In this document: piece by piece, positions 17,510 to 25,699 of the stretch | Numbering within the stretch: the first letter of the stretch is position 1 | Layout of the letters: every line of letters begins with the position of its first letter | Assembly (NCBI RefSeq): GCF_900107535.1 | Contig: NZ_FNRA01000001.1 | Span: 186,001 to 250,000, forward strand | Source of the DNA: Pedobacter hartonius | GTDB taxonomy: Bacteria; Bacteroidota; Bacteroidia; Sphingobacteriales; Sphingobacteriaceae | DNA: 64,000 nt | Direction: 5' to 3' | Notes under the pieces: generated by a model | Database searches by the model: none | Told to the model about the DNA's origin: nothing | Seen by the model: only the letters and a program-made list of their open reading frames with translations | Translations under genes and position numbers: made by a program

Positions 17510-17532
17510 TTGAGTAAAATTAATACACTCAA
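17510..17532. promoter_or_regulatory. Candidate operator at the MocR-like gene
   Basis: Inverted repeat TTGAGT (17510-17515) and ACTCAA (17527-17532) with an 11-base AT-rich spacer, starting 11 bp upstream of the start codon at 17499. The position fits autoregulation. The rest of the spacer up to 17748 is very AT-rich, and I see no gene in it. Confidence 0.4.
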
Positions 17533-17748
17533 AACGTTTTTTATTATACCGACAATTCAAAATCAATTTATTTGAAAAAAATAATTCATATATCAAAAAA
17601 AGAAATAATCTACATATAATTTATATAATAGAAAATAGTCGATTATCAATATCAAATTCAAAGACAATTATTACTGTTAAACGACCAAATCAACACCTAG
17701 TTTCTTAAAACTTTATTTGAACCATATCCAAAAAGCTCAACTTTTGAC

Positions 17749-18240
17749 TCATCTTTGCCATCTTTTGAAACCAAGGAATGCAAGTCCAAGTACAATCAGG
17801 ATAATGGCGACTAATTTGAAGTCGTATTTTCCCATTTCATCAACCATTTTTTTACCGGAATTCAGCTGCCGTTTTTGATGCAGACCAATAGCAGATTTTC
17901 CTGTTTCGAACTCTCCCGAATTCAATGTCCCGGTAGTTTCAATTAGCTGTTTTTGTTTTCCTTTCATCAGGATACTATCAAATTCGCCAGTGAAACCAGT
18001 ACCAGGAGAAAAATTAAATACTCCTTTAGGCCAGAATTGAATGGTATAATCTGCTCCTGCAGAGTCTTTTCGGTAAATGAACTGCTGCATATTCTTCCGT
18101 TTGTTGGTTGATACAGTGACATTCGAATCAGTGGTATTGGTGACCTTATTATAGCTTTCATCTGTGCTTTTAGTATTTCGCCTCAGCAGAAAACAACTAT
18201 TGAATAGCATTAAGAAGAACAGAAGTTTATATTTTCTCAT
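17749..18240 (-). CDS. Lipoprotein with a C-terminal transmembrane helix (spanin-like)
   Basis: 163 residues. It has an N-terminal lipoprotein-type signal (MRKYKLLFFLMLFNSCFLL, lipobox-like FNSC), a polar Thr/Ser/Lys-rich middle, and a C-terminal membrane segment (KLVAIILIVLGLAFLGFKRW). A lipid anchor at one end and a TM helix at the other is the topology of phage unimolecular spanins. Its ATG overlaps the stop of the endopeptidase gene (ATGA). Spanin function is inference from topology and neighbours only. Confidence 0.6.
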   Translation of the reverse strand: MRKYKLLFFLMLFNSCFLLRRNTKSTDESYNKVTNTTDSNVTVSTNKRKNMQQFIYRKDSAGADYTIQFWPKGVFNFSPGTGFTGEFDSILMKGKQKQLIETTGTLNSGEFETGKSAIGLHQKRQLNSGKKMVDEMGKYDFKLVAIILIVLGLAFLGFKRWQR

Positions 18241-18800
18241 TTGACCTTTCTCCTTTCTGTTATCCAGTCAGCTATACTGCGGATTGTTCTAATATGACGT
18301 ACTTTCTTAAAAACACCATCTCCTTCCCTGCTTCCCTCTACTGTGGTGTTCCCTTCAGTACTATAAATCCAATCACCCTTTTGTTCCATCACTATTCCAA
18401 CATGAGCAATGCGCCTGAGATCCGGAAAGTATATGCCAATTACGTCACCGGGAAGCGCTGAACGTGCCAGTCTTGATGAAGGAAAAAGATCGGGAGACCA
18501 GCCTGAGCGTGGCTTAGGAAACCCGGCCTTTGCATATACCCAGCTTACATAAGCTGCGCACCACGGTTCTCCCCTTTTAAGCTTCACGGTTGACAGGTAG
18601 GCCTCCACCCGAGGACCGTCATTATGCCCGGTCAATTCACGAACTCCTATTTCATGGCGGGCAATTTCAGTAATTGTAAATCTGGATGGATTTTGACGGG
18701 TATGTGTTAATATCCGGATCAGCAGATCGCGTCTATACAACTCATTGCTGCCAAGATAAGTAAGGCAAAGGATGCAAAGAAAAAGCTTAATTGTTGACAT
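18237..18800 (-). CDS. CHAP/NlpC-type peptidoglycan endopeptidase (TIGR02594-like)
   Basis: 187 residues. A hydrophobic N-terminus (MSTIKLFLCILCLTYLG) is followed by a CHAP-like domain. ITEIARHEIGVRELTG opens the domain, GEPWCAAYVSWVY holds the catalytic Cys81, ALPGDVIGIYF is the typical glycine-Asp strand, IAHVGIV holds His133, and YSTEGNT supplies the third polar residue. Such enzymes cut peptidoglycan peptides and occur in phage lysins and self-lysis or secretion cassettes. It overlaps the three-TM gene upstream by 82 bp and the lipoprotein gene downstream by 4 bp. Confidence 0.85.
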   Translation of the reverse strand: MSTIKLFLCILCLTYLGSNELYRRDLLIRILTHTRQNPSRFTITEIARHEIGVRELTGHNDGPRVEAYLSTVKLKRGEPWCAAYVSWVYAKAGFPKPRSGWSPDLFPSSRLARSALPGDVIGIYFPDLRRIAHVGIVMEQKGDWIYSTEGNTTVEGSREGDGVFKKVRHIRTIRSIADWITERRKVK

Positions 18801-19114
18801 GACGTTAAGTGGTTAAATTTGATAATCAGTGTATTAAACTCGGGCAGTCTGGCTATTGTCCAAAACTGCCGTAATAGCCACCAGCATAATCCCACCACGA
18901 GTAAGAAAGTAATCATACTCAAAACCAGTAGCAGCCAGGTGCTTTGTTCTATATAACCCGCTGTAGGATCGTTACTGTGCATCCATACCGGAAAGATGAG
19001 CCAGATGAATAGCAATGCAATGAGCAGATGTAGAGGTTTAAACTTAACAGAACCGATGTTCAGTTTGGGTGCGGTTTGGGCATGACTGGGCAATCTGAAG
19101 ACTTTTGCGTTCAT
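18719..19114 (-). CDS. Small membrane protein with three TM segments (holin-like position)
   Basis: 131 residues. TM1 is about residues 29-46 (LHLLIALLFIWLIFPVW), TM2 about 60-82 (TWLLLVLSMITFLLVVGLCW), and TM3 about 107-128 (QLSFFFASFALLILAAMSCI). There is a soluble N-terminus. The 3' end overlaps the endopeptidase gene by 82 bp, a strong sign of coupling. Its position before an endopeptidase and a spanin-like protein is that of a holin, but no holin family signature is visible. Confidence 0.6.
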   Translation of the reverse strand: MNAKVFRLPSHAQTAPKLNIGSVKFKPLHLLIALLFIWLIFPVWMHSNDPTAGYIEQSTWLLLVLSMITFLLVVGLCWWLLRQFWTIARLPEFNTLIIKFNHLTSCQQLSFFFASFALLILAAMSCIDAIC

Positions 19115-19167
19115 AGAATTTGTATTTAAAATGTGAAAATATCTGATGAATTCTTTGAGATAAAGAT

Positions 19168-19198
19168 GCCCGGCAGCACCTCATAAATACCGCCGGGC
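19168..19198 (-). terminator. Hairpin after the DUF6266 gene
   Basis: Arms GCCCGGC (19168-19174) and GCCGGGC (19192-19198), followed on the minus strand by ATCTTTATC. It lies 13 bp after the DUF6266 stop and probably separates that gene from the lysis-like cassette. Confidence 0.6.
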
Positions 19199-19210
19199 GA
19201 TCTTCATTCT

Positions 19211-19867
19211 TTAGGGGATAGCAATACCGCTGCCCAAGTATTGGCTTGTAGAAACTGACTTACCGTCCGGGCTTACGAAGAAAACCCATACATGTAGTTT
19301 ATCGCCTACAAAAAAGTACGGTAGGTCGAGCTCCCTTCTGCCTGCTTCCCTACTTGCGGCTCGGACCAAAAATAGGAAACGGTTGGCATCTTCATCATAA
19401 ACCATGAATACTGTCAGATCCTGACCATATACCAACGCGTCCTCTTCACCTAACTCAACCGGGTTCCAGGTTACTACAAGCTGAGCACCTGCTACTGGCG
19501 GTAAAAGCTTCATTGACGGCGAGTCTGGCAAGCTGCCTTTACTGAGCGTGACGTTAGGGTAGTCAATCTTAAAATTAGGTGCAACCCCGGTGATCGCATT
19601 GTTCAGCAAATCCTGAACAGCAGCGTTGGAAGGACTCATCCTATTTTTGTAAGATTGAAAACCTATATCAACAACCCGTTTTGCGGAGGTGATAAAATCC
19701 GTTGCAATACCAAATTTGGTGCGCTGGTTAACTTGCGACTGCACGGGAGGTTTGGTACTTTTCTTTGGCCTGCTCCTTATGGTTGCTACGCCGCGTACTA
19801 CCGCTCCTACTACTGATCCTACTAGCCCTGAAACTTCGCCCAGGATACCTTTAATAATTTTTGCCAT
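19211..19867 (-). CDS. DUF6266 family protein
   Basis: 218 residues. The N-terminus MAKIIKGILGEVSGLVGSVV, then RGVATIRSRPKKSTKPPVQ, and the later GFQSYKNRMSPSNAAV match the DUF6266 pattern, a Bacteroidota family often found in several copies per genome. The rest is predicted beta-rich, with a repeated strand pattern toward the C-terminus. The function is not established. It shares its opening logic (short start, GxxGxVVxR-type motif) with the gene at 20178-20963, and both carry the same motif upstream. Confidence 0.8.
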   Translation of the reverse strand: MAKIIKGILGEVSGLVGSVVGAVVRGVATIRSRPKKSTKPPVQSQVNQRTKFGIATDFITSAKRVVDIGFQSYKNRMSPSNAAVQDLLNNAITGVAPNFKIDYPNVTLSKGSLPDSPSMKLLPPVAGAQLVVTWNPVELGEEDALVYGQDLTVFMVYDEDANRFLFLVRAASREAGRRELDLPYFFVGDKLHVWVFFVSPDGKSVSTSQYLGSGIAIP

Positions 19868-19986
19868 TGTGTTTAAAATTAAATTGTAAATAAATTTTGT
19901 TAATTGAAGTTGTTGCGTTACCGGTAGCTAAAACTTATGATATAAAGGTATGTCGGGATTCAATAGATGCACCCATTTTCGGGCAC

Positions 19987-20005
19987 CATGTCCCCTAGAG
20001 TCTTC
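19987..20005. promoter_or_regulatory. Shared motif upstream of the DUF6266 gene
   Basis: A 19-bp block, CATGTCCCCTAGAGTCTTC on the plus strand, 120 bp upstream of the start at 19867. It recurs with three changes at 21030-21048, upstream of the related gene. A TTGTCCGC element lies close to each copy. The rest of the 19868-20112 spacer shows nothing else I can name. Confidence 0.4.
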
Positions 20006-20112
20006 ATTTGTCCGCCGCCTTCCTTTATTTTCCGCAATAATAGTTACTTTTTTAGGGCTGATTTTCACCAAAATTTTCAGTCAAAATTAAATTCTGAAGA
20101 AACTTAGAACGC

Positions 20113-20141
20113 AAAAAGGCCGGATTTTGAGTAATCCGGCC
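20113..20141 (-). terminator. Intrinsic terminator after the 20178-20963 gene
   Basis: Arms GGCCGGATT (20118-20126) and AATCCGGCC (20133-20141) pair perfectly around a 6-base loop and are followed on the minus strand by TTTTT. A textbook rho-independent terminator. Confidence 0.85.
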
Positions 20142-20177
20142 AATGGGTTAAAAATACTTTGGAGATAAAACTGGAAT

Positions 20178-20963
20178 CTATTCAAACTTTGTCATCTTCG
20201 TCCAAATGATGTGACCATCGTCTTTGTAAGCACCCGGTGAGATCAGTGCAGCGCAAATACATCCGGGATTGAATTTCTTACTATTGATACTTTTCCATCC
20301 TGTTTTTTCAGCTGTTAAATAATTCAGGAATACACTAACCACACAAAGGCAACCATCAGGAACAGCAAAAATAAATTCATCAGGGTCAACCTCTTTCATA
20401 TTCTTCGTGATCAAAAAGCTTTGTGTATCCGGAAACGCTTTCATTAGGCCATCCCTTAATCTGAAGAGGGAAACATTAAAGCTGATCTCACATTTATAAC
20501 TCCGGTTCGGAAATTTCAGATGTTGTAAGATCACTAACTTCGGAAGCATTATAGTTAATATGCCGTCTCTTAAAACTACAGTAGGAGCTTTACTAAGCAG
20601 GTTAGTTGCTTCAGAATTTGCATTGAATTCGAAATCATCCAGTCTGGAAAAACTATTTGTTTCAAATTGATAAAGCCTGGATTTCGGGTTTCTGCAAGTC
20701 CCTAAGATTTCTGCCATTTTTCCATTCAACCGGCTGATCATCCCAATATCATAGAAACCAGAGAGTTGACCTGCCAGTGTTTTCCTGATGCTGGCACCAA
20801 GGGATGATCCCATTCCAAATGTATCAGCAGATCTTTTTGTATCTGTAGTCTGTTTAATTGTTCCAGGGGCAGTTTTAGTTGAAATGATTTGTTTTCCGTT
20901 TACGACTCTGTATACCAGCGGACCTAGTACGCCTGATATAAATTTACCATTTTGTCTTGCCAT
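20178..20963 (-). CDS. Hypothetical protein related in layout to DUF6266 proteins
   Basis: 261 residues from ATG 20963. The frame is open to 20996, but the start MARQNGKFISGVLGPLVYRV matches the short, glycine-patterned opening of this Bacteroidota protein group. The middle holds KTAPGTIKQTTDTKRSADTF, which resembles the region after the RPKKS motif of DUF6266, and the C-terminal half is beta-rich. No signal peptide or catalytic motif is visible. The shared upstream motif and neighbourhood with 19211-19867 suggest that the two genes are related and co-regulated. Confidence 0.6.
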   Translation of the reverse strand: MARQNGKFISGVLGPLVYRVVNGKQIISTKTAPGTIKQTTDTKRSADTFGMGSSLGASIRKTLAGQLSGFYDIGMISRLNGKMAEILGTCRNPKSRLYQFETNSFSRLDDFEFNANSEATNLLSKAPTVVLRDGILTIMLPKLVILQHLKFPNRSYKCEISFNVSLFRLRDGLMKAFPDTQSFLITKNMKEVDPDEFIFAVPDGCLCVVSVFLNYLTAEKTGWKSINSKKFNPGCICAALISPGAYKDDGHIIWTKMTKFE

Positions 20964-21029
20964 TTGTCTTTTATTTAAGTGTAAACAAATGTACAACAGA
21001 TAGTTGTGAAATTAAACAAATGTAAGATG

Positions 21030-21048
21030 CATGTCCATTAGAGTCCTC
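21030..21048. promoter_or_regulatory. Second copy of the motif found upstream of the DUF6266 gene
   Basis: CATGTCCATTAGAGTCCTC on the plus strand, 67 bp upstream of the start at 20963 and matching 16 of 19 bases with 19987-20005. ATTGTCCGCT follows at about 21071. Confidence 0.4.
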
Positions 21049-21138
21049 TTTTTTCCTCTTATGTACATTATTGTCCGCTAAAAAAGGATATTTTTTTCCA
21101 CTATTAAAAATAGGATTATACATAAAATACTTATGTTA

Positions 21139-21289
21139 GGAGTTGGCCTTGCTTTACCTGACTCCATGTTCCGTCCAACTTCCCTACAGGATGAGACCAT
21201 TGTTTCGAACTAGTTAAAAATGGTGGTCTCATCCTGCAGGGAAACTGGATCCAAAGTGGACTCAGGTAAAACATAGTTATACAAGCTCC
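21139..21289. repeat. Long imperfect palindrome (about 150 bp)
   Basis: Two arms of about 70 bp pair around a centre near 21212. The best core is 21182-21199 against 21224-21241 (17 of 18 bases paired). Pairing continues outward with small bulges to GGAG at 21139 and CTCC at 21289, including TTTACCTGA against TCAGGTAAA. It lies in a 570-bp AT-rich gap without genes (20997-21566). It could be a MITE-like element, a structured RNA or a relic of an inverted insertion. No flanking duplication was seen by eye. Confidence 0.75.
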
Positions 21290-21566
21290 GGTCTACTATC
21301 AGAAATATTTATGGTTATAACCATTAAATAAACTTTAAAATTCCTCTAGATTAATCGCTTTAGCACGTTCTTCTGATTTTTGATAAAAAATATATATTGA
21401 TAGTAGAAATAAATATATACGAATCGCAATAGATATCAAACATAAATCTCTAAACAACAATATATTACATTATTATGTTCCTATCCTGTTGATCAAAAAT
21501 GATTCACAATTTAGACCGATTCCATATGATAAAATTATCAAAACTTTATTTTAGCAGATGCCGTAT

Positions 21567-21941
21567 CTAGGTGACGGGCAGCACTCCATAGGTAAGCCCG
21601 TCTTTTATTTGCAATACCTGGCCGGGGTTAAGATATACTGAAAGTATATTGATAAAAGGCTGATGCAGCTTGTTTACAGCAGAATCCGCAAATGCCGGAC
21701 TCAGTTTGGAACTATCCCTCGCCTGGTAGATATCGTTAAGTTCAGCGTAGCGATCTGCAACCAGGCCACTCACTTTATGCGCCACAGCACTATCAGGAAG
21801 ATTCAGCTTTTGTACAATCTTCCAGGCTCTCCCATCAATCATTTTATGGTAGGCTGCAGTTTCGGCAGCGGTTTGTGCCATGGCGGAAAATGATACCGCA
21901 TATATGCTGATCATCAGCAAAAAGATTCTTATTTGGTTCAT
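21567..21941 (-). pseudogene. DUF3826-like secreted protein, C-terminus missing
   Basis: 124 residues from ATG 21941; upstream codons to 22016 carry no signal. The signal peptide is MNQIRIFLLMISIYAVSFSA followed by MAQ. The mature part, with YHKMIDGRAWKIVQKLNLPD, KVSGLVADRYAELNDIY and LNPGQVLQIKDGLTYGVLPV, follows the DUF3826 pattern known from Bacteroidota polysaccharide-utilisation loci. As I remember the family, it continues for roughly 60-70 residues after GVLPVT, whereas here a stop follows at once. I read it as truncated. A genuinely short member is the alternative. It is divergent from the AraC gene. Confidence 0.6.
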
Positions 21942-21948
21942 AACAGAT

Positions 21949-22034
21949 GGTAACATGATATACTTCAACACAAATATGTTCAATACTTTCACATCATTGT
22001 TACCAATTATTATCAACTTTTTATATCATGTTAC
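21949..22034. promoter_or_regulatory. Divergent promoter region with a perfect 12-bp inverted repeat
   Basis: GGTAACATGATA (21949-21960) and TATCATGTTACC (22023-22034) are exact reverse complements. They lie between the DUF3826-like gene and the AraC gene, one near each promoter. A third GTTACC-like element lies near 22001. Possible AraC-type operator halves. Confidence 0.5.
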
Positions 22035-22106
22035 CATCGCTTTTTGTATTATTGCGAAGCTTAACACGCGAAAAACCAAATATAATTCCAGAAACACGAA
22101 CAGGAT

Positions 22107-22976
22107 ATGAAACCACTTTTTCATAAAGTCCCGATCAATATTCAAAGCTCCTTCAGGATAAAACATAATATTGAACCTAATTTCGGCAAAATATGGCATT
22201 ACCACCCGGAACTTGAACTTCATTACGTAGTTCGCGGGGAAGGGGTACGATTTATCGGAGATAACATCAGCAACTTTTCGTCAGGAGAGATTATTCTCCT
22301 CGGGGAAAACCTGCCGCATACTTTCAGGTGCAGCGATGAATATTACCAGCAGTCAAATGAACTGGAAGTAGAAGCCATAGTGATGCAGTTTCTGCCCGAT
22401 TGCCTGGGCAGGGAGCTATTCAATCTTCCTGAAGCTTACCTGATCCCGAAATTGTTTGAAAAAGCAAAAAAGGGTATGGTGATCAACGGCAAAACCAGAG
22501 AAAAGCTTGCATCACTGATGAAGGAGGCTACCGTAGCTTCACAAATGGAGAAACTGATCCTCTTTTTATCCATCCTGAACCTGCTTGCTGAAACGGATGA
22601 ATATAAGCCAATCACCTCAGCCTACGCCTTTTACCGCTCAAATGAGTCTGACACGATCCGCCTGAATAAGATTTACTCTTACACACTGACCAACTATAAG
22701 AAAGAGATCAGTCTGGAGGAAATCTCCTCGATCAGCCACCTGAGTATCACCTCCTTCTGCCGCTATTTTAAACTCATGACCAAGAAAACGTATTACGATT
22801 TTCTGATCGAAATACGGATCAGCCATGCATGCCGCCTGCTGGTGGAAGATAAGATCCCTACCGAAGTGATCTGCTTTGACTGCGGCTTTAACAATGTATC
22901 CAATTTTTACCGCCACTTTAAAAAGATCGCTGGAATGACACCGATGGACTATAAAAGAAAATACCTGCTGAACTGA
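22107..22976 (+). CDS. AraC family transcriptional regulator
   Basis: 289 residues. The N-terminal cupin-like sensor (KIWHYHPELELHYVVRGEGV, then GDNISNFSSGEIILLGENLP) would bind a sugar or sugar acid. The C-terminal AraC domain has two helix-turn-helix motifs: ISLEEISSISHLSITSFCRY with FKLMTKKTYYDFL, and VICFDCGFNNVSNFYRHFKK with IAGMTPMDYKRKY. It stands at the head of the divergent and convergent sugar-acid genes (21567-26872) and probably controls them. Confidence 0.95.
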   Translation: MKPLFHKVPINIQSSFRIKHNIEPNFGKIWHYHPELELHYVVRGEGVRFIGDNISNFSSGEIILLGENLPHTFRCSDEYYQQSNELEVEAIVMQFLPDCLGRELFNLPEAYLIPKLFEKAKKGMVINGKTREKLASLMKEATVASQMEKLILFLSILNLLAETDEYKPITSAYAFYRSNESDTIRLNKIYSYTLTNYKKEISLEEISSISHLSITSFCRYFKLMTKKTYYDFLIEIRISHACRLLVEDKIPTEVICFDCGFNNVSNFYRHFKKIAGMTPMDYKRKYLLN

Positions 22977-22991
22977 TCGCCTGACAGGTGA

Positions 22992-23023
22992 ATAGGGATT
23001 TGATCAGCAGATCAGATCCCTAT
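22992..23023. terminator. Bidirectional hairpin between the araC-type and lyase genes
   Basis: Arms 22992-23005 and 23010-23023 (13 of 14 bases pair) around a 4-base loop, placed between convergent stops and overlapping the last codons of the lyase gene. There is no strong U run on either side. Confidence 0.45.
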
Positions 23024-23932
23024 CCGCTGCTGTAACCTGTTATAGTCGGCATAGAGCCGTTCAATACCCTTCACATTGTCGGATGAAAAATGGCCTACCT
23101 GCCGACGGGTAAATGTGGAGATGTCCAGGCCTTGTTTCTGCAGGGCATATTTTGCCGCATAAGGATAAACATCATGCATCACATCCATATTCAGGATCAG
23201 AAAATCCTGCAATGCATTGAGTTCTTCAGTCAGCCCGGGGTTATTATAGTTGTCACAGAGCCAAACAATCAGCTCCGGAAAAAAATTCCCCTGGATACAG
23301 GACAAGCCCGCAGAGCCCGCCCGCAAAGAGGAAAGGGCATGTACCATATAGGCATCATACAGACCAAAGCCGGGGCGGTCTGTCACAGCGAGTTTGGCTT
23401 TTACCTGGTTAATATCCAAACTGGTATCTTTATGGTAAATCACCCTTCCGGTAGCCACATAACGCCCCAACTGCTCAGCAGTTAATACTTTTTTAAACGG
23501 AACAGGGCATTCATAAAAACCTACCGGTATGGATGGTGTGAGCCGAAGCAATTCTGCCACCTTTTCATCAAACATCTCATCTAAATCCGTTTCTCCGGTA
23601 ATGAGGCTCGTAATCAGGATTACTGCCTCGATACCGGTGTCATACATCCTTTTAACAAATTCTGCCTGCTCAGCAATTGGCCCTCCAAAGGTTCCCGTAG
23701 CGACAACGGGCACTGTCCCATCTGCAATTTTCACAACTTTAGCTGTGAGGGCAATTCTCTCTTCATTGGTCAGTTCAAACATTTCACTGGACAGGCAATT
23801 GGCAAACAGGCCTTTCACTCCGGCCTTAAGGTAGTATGCAGTAAGTAGTTCCAATGCTTTATAGTCTATTTTACCGTCCTCACTAAAGGGCGTCAGCATC
23901 ACAGGAATAAAACCTTTTTCTGATCTTTCCAT
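23012..23932 (-). CDS. Dihydrodipicolinate synthase/N-acetylneuraminate lyase family aldolase
   Basis: 306 residues, a class I Schiff-base TIM-barrel lyase. GFIPVMLTPFSEDGKIDYKA is the standard opening. The usual GTTGE-like loop reads NCLSSEMFELTNEER, the Tyr of FYECP is Tyr140, and VIYHKDTS holds the Schiff-base Lys168. The altered substrate loop argues against DapA itself. With the SSS symporter and mannonate dehydratase upstream, a 2-keto-3-deoxy sugar acid or sialic-acid-like substrate is plausible (inference). It is 35 bp after the symporter gene on the same strand. Confidence 0.88.
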   Translation of the reverse strand: MERSEKGFIPVMLTPFSEDGKIDYKALELLTAYYLKAGVKGLFANCLSSEMFELTNEERIALTAKVVKIADGTVPVVATGTFGGPIAEQAEFVKRMYDTGIEAVILITSLITGETDLDEMFDEKVAELLRLTPSIPVGFYECPVPFKKVLTAEQLGRYVATGRVIYHKDTSLDINQVKAKLAVTDRPGFGLYDAYMVHALSSLRAGSAGLSCIQGNFFPELIVWLCDNYNNPGLTEELNALQDFLILNMDVMHDVYPYAAKYALQKQGLDISTFTRRQVGHFSSDNVKGIERLYADYNRLQQRIGI

Positions 23933-23967
23933 CGTATTATATATCTATTTTATTGGGTTAAATAAAA

Positions 23968-25530
23968 CTATTCAACAGGTCCAGCCCTCCGCAGGCTGGT
24001 CAGAAGTAAACCCGACAAAAATATCGTCAGTGTGCCGATCACTACAATCATATTGCTATGCAGCATATTTCTTAAAAAGGAATAATCTTCGGGCAGCGCG
24101 ACAGAGAAAGTCATCCATAGGATCACAAGCACCCCGATAATTGTGGCAGTAAGTGCTTCTGCATTCTGCGTCCTCCTGCTGATCATGCCCAGCAGGAACA
24201 AGCCCAGCATGCCACCGGAGAAAATACCGGACAACTGCCACCATATATCGAGAATACTTTTAATCCCGATCATCAGGATTCCCGTTGTCATTCCCATAAT
24301 GCCAAAAATCGCTGTGGTGATATATAATAACTTCATCAGCTGCTTTTCATTCATTGAGGGGTTGATATATCTTTTGTAGATATCAATAGAAAATACCGTA
24401 GCAGAAGAATTCATACCCGAGCTGATGGTACTCATCGCAGCAGACATGATCGCTGAAATAATCAGCCCCACCAGACCGGTAGGAATTTCAGTTACCATAA
24501 AATAAGGCATCATCTTATCCCCGTAATCCGCCGGCACCAGGGCATTCATCGTTGCTTTAACCGTAGCGGCAGTGGAATGCAGCGGCAGCCGCTCTATGGC
24601 AGCCTGGTGTTTTACACTCTCAATCAGATCCGGGTTTACCTGGTAATAGGCATATAATGAAGATCCGATAATAAAAAACAACAGTGATATCGGTACATAA
24701 CAAACCACACAGATCCAGAGCGAGCGCGAGGCCTGCCGGGAATTTGTTGCGGTATGGTAACGCTGCACATAATTCTGATCGATACCAAAATTGTTCAGGT
24801 TAATAAAGAACCCATAGAAGAGCACGACCCAAAAAGTTGATTCCTTCAGGTTCGGCGACAGGCTTCCCAAACTAAATTTATGGTCTGCCGTTCCGATCTC
24901 CAGGATCCTGGAAGCCCCGCCCGGAATATTTTTTACGATGATATAAAGGATCAGAAAGGCACCCAGTGTTTTGATCACCGCCTGTACCACCTCCGTCCAG
25001 ATCACCGCCTCGATCCCTCCAAGCACAGTATAGATAATAATGCAGGTACCTACAATGATCATGATAGATTGCATGCTGTAACCGGTAAGTGCCTGCAGGC
25101 TCAGGGCGATGCCAAAGAATATAGAGCCCATCCTCGCCAGCTGTGTCAGCAAAAAACAGGCAACAGCATAGGTTCTTGCCCAGGAGCCAAACCGTTTCTC
25201 GAGATGTGTGTAGGCAGAAACCTCGCCGGTCCTCCGGTAAAAAGGAACGAAGTATTTTGAGGCAATCCAGGCTGCCAGAGGCATGGCTAAACTGAACACA
25301 AAGTTATTCCAGTTTGTGCCAAAGGCCTTCCCCGGAACACCGAGAAAGGTATTACTGCTTAAAAATGTAGCATAGATAGACAGCCCGATAGCCCAGCCCG
25401 GAATAGAGCCCGCAGCCCTGGTAAACTGATCAGAGCTCCTGTTCTTCCTGGAAAAATAAAATCCCACCAGGATCATACTGATTAAATAAATTGCAATAAC
25501 TGCCAGATTTAATACCGGTAAACTCTTCAT
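23968..25530 (-). CDS. Sodium:solute symporter (SSS family)
   Basis: 520 residues with about 13 hydrophobic segments. YLISMILVGFYFSRKNRSSD and FTRAAGSIPGWAIGLSIYAT form the typical N-terminus of SSS transporters, and FGIDQNYVQRYHTA with ASRSLW matches the conserved loop of the family. The core TM8 region reads GLVGLIISAIMSAAMSTISS. It sits between the lyase and mannonate dehydratase genes, so it most likely imports the sugar acid used by them. The exact substrate cannot be stated. Confidence 0.93.
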   Translation of the reverse strand: MKSLPVLNLAVIAIYLISMILVGFYFSRKNRSSDQFTRAAGSIPGWAIGLSIYATFLSSNTFLGVPGKAFGTNWNNFVFSLAMPLAAWIASKYFVPFYRRTGEVSAYTHLEKRFGSWARTYAVACFLLTQLARMGSIFFGIALSLQALTGYSMQSIMIIVGTCIIIYTVLGGIEAVIWTEVVQAVIKTLGAFLILYIIVKNIPGGASRILEIGTADHKFSLGSLSPNLKESTFWVVLFYGFFINLNNFGIDQNYVQRYHTATNSRQASRSLWICVVCYVPISLLFFIIGSSLYAYYQVNPDLIESVKHQAAIERLPLHSTAATVKATMNALVPADYGDKMMPYFMVTEIPTGLVGLIISAIMSAAMSTISSGMNSSATVFSIDIYKRYINPSMNEKQLMKLLYITTAIFGIMGMTTGILMIGIKSILDIWWQLSGIFSGGMLGLFLLGMISRRTQNAEALTATIIGVLVILWMTFSVALPEDYSFLRNMLHSNMIVVIGTLTIFLSGLLLTSLRRAGPVE

Positions 25531-25659
25531 ATATGCAATTTAAGCAATGCATTGCAAATCTATCCGGCTGAAGACAGCTTTCCTTATATCATTTTCTCCT
25601 CATTATGTATGATTTTGCCTATCAGCACCTGATTTCCTGAAAGCCGGGCTTAGATAAAT

Positions 25660-25691
25660 ACGCTTATCAGGCCGGGCGGCAGGATAAGCGC
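25660..25691 (-). terminator. Hairpin between uxuA and the symporter gene
   Basis: Arms ACGCTTATC (from 25660) and GATAAGCGC (from 25683) enclose a GC-rich loop. It lies 9 bp after the uxuA stop, with no U run following on the minus strand, so it may be an attenuator or an mRNA-processing hairpin rather than a full terminator. Confidence 0.35.
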
Positions 25692-25699
25692 ATTCAGCA

